A stretch of 64,000 bases of DNA from BOG-933 sp037132135 (GTDB lineage: Bacteria; Pseudomonadota; Alphaproteobacteria; Azospirillales; Azospirillaceae). The notes under the pieces are model-generated. The model searched no databases. It saw only the letters and a list, made by a program, of their open reading frames with translations, and had not been told where the DNA came from. The stretch covers positions 1 through 64,000 of the forward strand of contig JBAXPR010000001.1 of the NCBI GenBank assembly GCA_037132135.1, given 5' to 3'. The position numbers were made by a program, and so were the translations under genes. Shown here piece after piece: positions 60,087-64,000 of the stretch; the stretch's first letter is position 1, and the number at the start of each line of letters is the position of its first letter.

Positions 60087-63000
60087 TCAGCTGATGGTCA
60101 GGCCGATGCCGGTCCAGTGGGTCGCCTGGGTCAGGGTCAGGTAGAGGTCGCTGTTGTTCGCAGCCGGGAACCAGGCCGCCGAACTCAGCCCGCCGATCTG
60201 CGCCGTCGTCAGCAGACCGCCGCCGCCGACCCCCAGGGCATCGATGCCGGTGATGGTCAGGGCATTGATCTGGGTGACGGTCATTCCCCCGAGTTCCGCC
60301 AGGGTCAGGCCGTGACACTGCGTTGCCGTCAGCGCCCTGATTTCGGAGGTCGTCAGACCGGGCAGCTGGACTGCAACCGTCAGCACGGCGAGCTGGGTCG
60401 ATGCCAGACCACCGGCCTGGGTCGTGGTCAGCGCCGCGATCTCGGTCGAGGTCAGGCCGCCGATCTGCACCGTGGTCAAAGAGCGGATCTGGGTCGCGCT
60501 CAACCCCTGAATCTGGTTCGCCGTCAGCGATCCGAGATCGGCCGCGGTCAGGCCCTGAAGGGCGGTCGTGGTCAGCGACGCCAGCTGGGTGACGATGAAC
60601 CCCTGCATCTGGGTGGTCGTCAGCACGGTGAGCTGGGCCGCGGTCAGGCCCTGCAGCGTGGTCGTGGTCAGGGCGTCATGATTGCCAAACGCCGGCTGCC
60701 CGATCTGGGTCGAGGTCAACCCCAGCAGAGCGCCGGTGGTCAGGGACCGCAGCTGGGTCGAACTCAGGCCGGCGAGGGCGTTCCAGTTGAGATACCGGCC
60801 GGCGCCGAACGACGCCACCTGGACCGAGGTCAGGCCCTGAAGCGCGGTGGTGGTCAGGCCCGGAACGGCGGTGATGAACAGCCCATCCAGCTGCGTCGTC
60901 GTCAGAGAGCGCAGCTGGGCCGAGGTCAGGCCCTGGAGGGTGGTCGTGGACAGGCCGCTGCCGCCGGTCCACCAGGGACCGCCGAGCTGCAGGGCGGTCA
61001 GACCCTGGAGCGTGAGGGTGGTGAGCACGGCCAGCTGGGTCGAGCTGAGCGCGCCGATCTGATCGCTGGTCAGAACCCCGAGCTGAGCCGAGCCAAGCCC
61101 CCGGACCTGGCTGGTGGTCAGCGCCGTCACCGTCGTCGAGGTCAGCCCGGCGACCTGATCGGTGGTCAGCAGTTCCAGCTCCGCTGAAGTCAGACCGCCG
61201 ACCTGGGTGGTGGTCAGCGCGGCGATCCCGGCCGAGGTCAGGCCGAGCTGCTGCGACGGGACCAGGGCGCCGAGTTGGGCCGCGGTCAGCCCAGCCAGCT
61301 GATCGGTGGTCAATGCCCCGAGCTGGGTCGGGGTCAGGCCCAGACTCTGAGCCGTGGTCAGGACGCCGATCGCGGTCGAGGTCAGCCCGGCCGCCTGATC
61401 GAGGCTCAAGCCGCCCAGCTGGGCCGGAGTCAGCGCCCGGACCTGGGTCGAACTCAGGTTACCCAGATCATCGCTGTTGAGACCGTTGATCTGGCTGGCC
61501 GTCAGCCCGCCGAGCACGGTCGAGGTCAGACCGCCGATCTGATCGGTGCCGAAGACGGCGAGCTGGGTCGAGGTCAGACCGCGACTCTGGCTGGTGGTCA
61601 GAACCATCATCGCGGTCGAACTCAGCATCGCCGCCTGATCGGTGGTCAGCACGCCGAGCTGGACCGCGGTCAGGCCGCCGGCCTGATCGGTGGTCAGGAC
61701 TCCGACCTCGTCGGTGGTCAGCCCCAAGATCTGCTGCGTGGTCAGCCCGGCGACCTGGGTCGAGGTCAGGCCGCCGAACTGGGTTGAACTCAGGGTGGCG
61801 ATGGCGGTGGGCGGGATGCCGAGCAGTTGCGCCACCGTGAGCGCTCCGATCTGGACCGGGGTCAGGCCGGTGACCTGATCGGTGGTCAGCGCTCCGAGCT
61901 GGGTCGGGGTCAGGCCGGTGACCTGGGTGGTGGTCAGCACGGCGAGCCTGGTCGCGCTCAGGCTGCCGAGCTGGGTCGTGGTCAACCCGGCCAGCAGGCT
62001 TGAACTCAGGGCCCGGACCTGGGTGGTGGTGAGGCCGCCGATCCGGTCGCCGCTCAGCCCCTTGACCTGCGCGCTGGTCAGGACGGCGAGCTGGGTCGCG
62101 CTGAGGCCGCCGAGCTGGTCGGAGTTGAGCGCGCCGACCTGGGCCGAGGTCAGCCCTCTGACCTGACTGACGGTCAAGGCGACCACCGCGGTCGCGGTCA
62201 GGCCGCCGGTCTGATCGGTGGTCAGCAGCCCCAGCTGAACCGAACTCAGCGCCCGGATCTGGGTCGTGGTCAGACCGGCGATTTCATCGCTGGTCAGGCC
62301 GGCGGCCTGGCTGGCCGACAGCGCGCCGAGCTGGGTCGCGCTGAGCCCGCCCAGCTGATCGGAGGTCAGCGCCCCGAGCTGGGTCGAGCTGAGGCCCCTG
62401 ATCTGGCTGGTCGTCAGCGCAATGACCATGCTCGAGGTCAGACCCTGTCCCTGATCGGTGGTCAAGACCCCGAGCTGGGCCGCGGTCAGACCGCCAATCT
62501 GGTCGGTGGTCAGGGCCGCGACCTCGTCGGTGGTCAGGCCCGCAAGCTGCTGGGCGGTCAGCCGGAGAAGCTGGCCCGGGGTCAGGCCGGCAAACTGCGT
62601 CGTCGTCAGCGCGGCGATTCCGGCCGGCGTCAAACCCAGGACCTGAACCACGCTCAGCGCCCCCAGCTGGCTCGAGCTGAGGCCGCTCCCCTGGTCGGTG
62701 GTCAGCGACCCCAGCTGGGCCGCCGTGAAACCGCCGAGCTGGGTCGTGGTCAGGGCCGCGATCGCGGTCGAGGTCAGGCCGCCGGTCTGATCGGTGGTCA
62801 ACGCCCCCAGCTGGGCCGGGGTCAGGCCGCCGGCCTGCGCGACGGTCAGGGACGCCAGCTCTTCGGTGGTCAGGCCGGAAAGCTGGCCGGCGCCGAGACC
62901 GCCGAGCTGAGCCGAGGTCAGGCCGCCGAACTGGGTGATCGTGAGAGCCGCGATCCCGGCCGCGGCCAACCCGACCAGCTGGCTCACCGCCAGCGCCCCG

Positions 63001-64000
63001 AGCTGGGTCGAGGTCAGCCCCGCGCTCTGCTCGGCGGTCAGCGCCGCGAGCTGGGCCAGGGTCAGGCCGCCGATCTGAACCGTGGTCAGTTCGCCGAGCG
63101 CGGTCGAACTCAGCCCCGTCAGCTGATTGACCGTCAGCACCGCGAGCTGGGCCGGGGTCAGCGCGCGCAGCTGGGTCGAGCTGAGGCCGCCGATGTCCTC
63201 GCTGCTCAGGCCCCTGAGCTGGGCCGCCGTCAGCACGCCGAGCTGTGCCACCGTCAGGCCGGCCAGCTGATCGGCGGTCAGCGCCCCGATCTGGACCGAG
63301 GTCAGCCCCCTGGTCTGAGTGGTGGCCAGCGCCGTCACGGCGGTCGAGGTCAGGCCGCCAACCTGATCGGTGCTCAGCAGCCCGAGCTGGGTCGAACTCA
63401 GCGCCCGGAGCTGGGTCGTCGACAGGGCGGCCAGCTTGTCGGCGCTGAGGCCCCGGATCTGCACCGCGGTCAGAGCGGCGATCCGGGTCTGGCTCAGCCC
63501 GCCCAACTGGTCGGAAGTCAGCGCCCCGAGCTGGGCCGAGGTCAGGCCCCGCACCTGGGTGAGGCTCAACGCCCTGACAGTGGTCGAGGTCAGGCCGCCG
63601 ATCTGACCGGTCGAGAGCCCCCCGAGCTGAGCCGAGGTCAAACCGGCCGCCTGGGTGGTGGTCAGGGCCGCCAGCTCGTCGGTGCTCAGGCCGGCGAGAT
63701 GCAGGCTGGTCAGGGCCGCGAGCTGGCCCGAACTCAGACCGCCAAACTGGGTCGTGGTCAGGGCCGCGAGCCCGGCCGCGGACAGGCCGAGAACCTGCAC
63801 CAGGTTCAGCACCCCGAGCTGGGTCGAACTCAGGCCGCCGAGCTGATCGGTGCCGAGCGCTCCGAGCTGGGCCGAGGTCAGGCCGCCGAGCTGGGTCGTG
63901 CTCAGCGCCGCAACCGCGACCGTGGTCAGGCCGCCGACCTGAACCGTGCTCAGCGCCCCGAGCTGGGTCGTGCTCAGCGCCCGCAGCTGGGTCGTGCTGA
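60087..64000 (-). CDS. Giant octapeptide-repeat protein (C-terminal part; 5' end outside window)
   Basis: At least 1304 residues; the frame remains open to the window edge, so the true start is further upstream (the GTG at 63812 is an internal Val). Almost all of it is an 8-residue repeat with consensus L-T-x-x-Q-[LVI]-x-[GA]. About 126 consecutive octads (60978-64000) keep perfect register; the C-terminal 300 residues are looser, with Trp/Gly interruptions (PWWTGGSG, AGRYLNWNALAG) and a non-repeat end (WFPAANNSDLYLTLTQATHW). Virtually no Lys or Cys, no TM helix in the visible part. Likely a secreted or surface solenoid; function and fold are unknown to me. Confidence 0.85.
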   Translation of the reverse strand, partial: STTQLRALSTTQLGALSTVQVGGLTTVAVAALSTTQLGGLTSAQLGALGTDQLGGLSSTQLGVLNLVQVLGLSAAGLAALTTTQFGGLSSGQLAALTSLHLAGLSTDELAALTTTQAAGLTSAQLGGLSTGQIGGLTSTTVRALSLTQVRGLTSAQLGALTSDQLGGLSQTRIAALTAVQIRGLSADKLAALSTTQLRALSSTQLGLLSTDQVGGLTSTAVTALATTQTRGLTSVQIGALTADQLAGLTVAQLGVLTAAQLRGLSSEDIGGLSSTQLRALTPAQLAVLTVNQLTGLSSTALGELTTVQIGGLTLAQLAALTAEQSAGLTSTQLGALAVSQLVGLAAAGIAALTITQFGGLTSAQLGGLGAGQLSGLTTEELASLTVAQAGGLTPAQLGALTTDQTGGLTSTAIAALTTTQLGGFTAAQLGSLTTDQGSGLSSSQLGALSVVQVLGLTPAGIAALTTTQFAGLTPGQLLRLTAQQLAGLTTDEVAALTTDQIGGLTAAQLGVLTTDQGQGLTSSMVIALTTSQIRGLSSTQLGALTSDQLGGLSATQLGALSASQAAGLTSDEIAGLTTTQIRALSSVQLGLLTTDQTGGLTATAVVALTVSQVRGLTSAQVGALNSDQLGGLSATQLAVLTSAQVKGLSGDRIGGLTTTQVRALSSSLLAGLTTTQLGSLSATRLAVLTTTQVTGLTPTQLGALTTDQVTGLTPVQIGALTVAQLLGIPPTAIATLSSTQFGGLTSTQVAGLTTQQILGLTTDEVGVLTTDQAGGLTAVQLGVLTTDQAAMLSSTAMMVLTTSQSRGLTSTQLAVFGTDQIGGLTSTVLGGLTASQINGLNSDDLGNLSSTQVRALTPAQLGGLSLDQAAGLTSTAIGVLTTAQSLGLTPTQLGALTTDQLAGLTAAQLGALVPSQQLGLTSAGIAALTTTQVGGLTSAELELLTTDQVAGLTSTTVTALTTSQVRGLGSAQLGVLTSDQIGALSSTQLAVLTTLTLQGLTALQLGGPWWTGGSGLSTTTLQGLTSAQLRSLTTTQLDGLFITAVPGLTTTALQGLTSVQVASFGAGRYLNWNALAGLSSTQLRSLTTGALLGLTSTQIGQPAFGNHDALTTTTLQGLTAAQLTVLTTTQMQGFIVTQLASLTTTALQGLTAADLGSLTANQIQGLSATQIRSLTTVQIGGLTSTEIAALTTTQAGGLASTQLAVLTVAVQLPGLTTSEIRALTATQCHGLTLAELGGMTVTQINALTITGIDALGVGGGGLLTTAQIGGLSSAAWFPAANNSDLYLTLTQATHWTGIGLTIS
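60978..64000 (-). repeat. 24-bp coding tandem repeat with 1,152-bp super-repeat
   Basis: About 126 in-register 24-bp units encoding the octads. Landmark octad pairs of the type (Q-x-L-G, L-x-x-A-G-I-A-A) recur at octads 1, 35, 49, 83 and 107 counted from position 63809, that is at spacings 34, 14, 34 and 24. Octads -5 to 30 match octads 43 to 78 position by position in many landmarks, so a 48-octad (384-residue, 1,152-bp) block is duplicated. Shorter shifts of 10 and 24 octads also align. Confidence 0.85.

Noticed and set aside
60048..61187. Plus-strand frame rich in GRGQ repeats opposite the octapeptide gene
   Set aside because: Its repeats are the automatic reverse reading of the 24-bp repeat; the minus-strand frame keeps hydrophobic periodicity and continues to the window edge.
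63810..63812. Start codon of the octapeptide protein at 63812
   Set aside because: The same frame with the same octads continues upstream to position 64000; the codon is an internal GTG.
60978..64000. CRISPR array
   Set aside because: The 24-bp units are contiguous, coding and degenerate, with no unique spacers of constant length and no cas genes.

Overview
The window is GC-rich DNA from an alphaproteobacterium, most likely of the Rhodospirillales type. The basis is the block rpmF-plsX-fabH-ihfA-merR next to a YceD (DUF177) gene, a CBP3-type ubiquinol-cytochrome c chaperone and bamE, together with two bacteriophytochromes and many multidomain sensor kinases. No rRNA, tRNA, CRISPR array, insertion sequence or prophage was recognised. 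Genus-level assignment is inference.

Layout. 0-9 kb: a hybrid kinase with a FixL-like PAS domain, then the conserved housekeeping block. 9-13.6 kb: a CheY-like regulator, two small unknown proteins, a DUF190/CrcB (fluoride channel) pair, an MlaA-like protein, and a divergent pair of CDF metal transporter and MerR-type metal regulator with a recognisable MerR-type promoter. 13.6-17.3 kb: nuoL-nuoM alone, without the other nuo genes, behind a consensus sigma-70 promoter. 17.3-23 kb: AT-richer spacer with terminator-like hairpins, then small genes (unknown, CBS pair, an internally duplicated protein, a LuxR-type regulator with a degenerate receiver, a two-TM sensor module with no output domain, a solitary CZB zinc domain). 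23-29 kb: operon of a heme-c-type chemoreceptor, a STAS protein and a canonical bacteriophytochrome with GGDEF and EAL domains. 31-38 kb: an unknown protein, a stand-alone cobalamin-binding protein with the Wx9EH motif of CarH-type photoreceptors, and a hybrid kinase, all with overlapping ends; then a hemerythrin-like protein and a REC-kinase. 38-43 kb: papain-like protease, glycosyltransferase plus PIG-L deacetylase, and an HpnL-like membrane protein. 43-48.6 kb: a cell-envelope signalling operon (small secreted YfiR-like protein, TonB-dependent receptor, hybrid kinase, CheY-like regulator). 48.8-60 kb: DUF992 protein, acyltransferase, a divergent second phytochrome kinase, small envelope proteins, a PAS kinase and a class III adenylate cyclase. 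60-64 kb: the C-terminal 1.3 thousand residues of a very large octapeptide-repeat protein that runs off the window.

How it fits together. The accessory part is dominated by environmental sensing: red/far-red light (two phytochromes), probably green/blue light through cobalamin, oxygen or redox (FixL-like PAS, heme-c chemoreceptor, hemerythrin-like protein), zinc (CZB), and outputs through phosphorelays, chemotaxis, c-di-GMP and cAMP. The most novel-looking items are the cobalamin photoreceptor-kinase operon, the phytochrome in which the conserved chromophore-pocket His is Cys, and the octapeptide protein with a nested 48-octad (1,152 bp) super-repeat.
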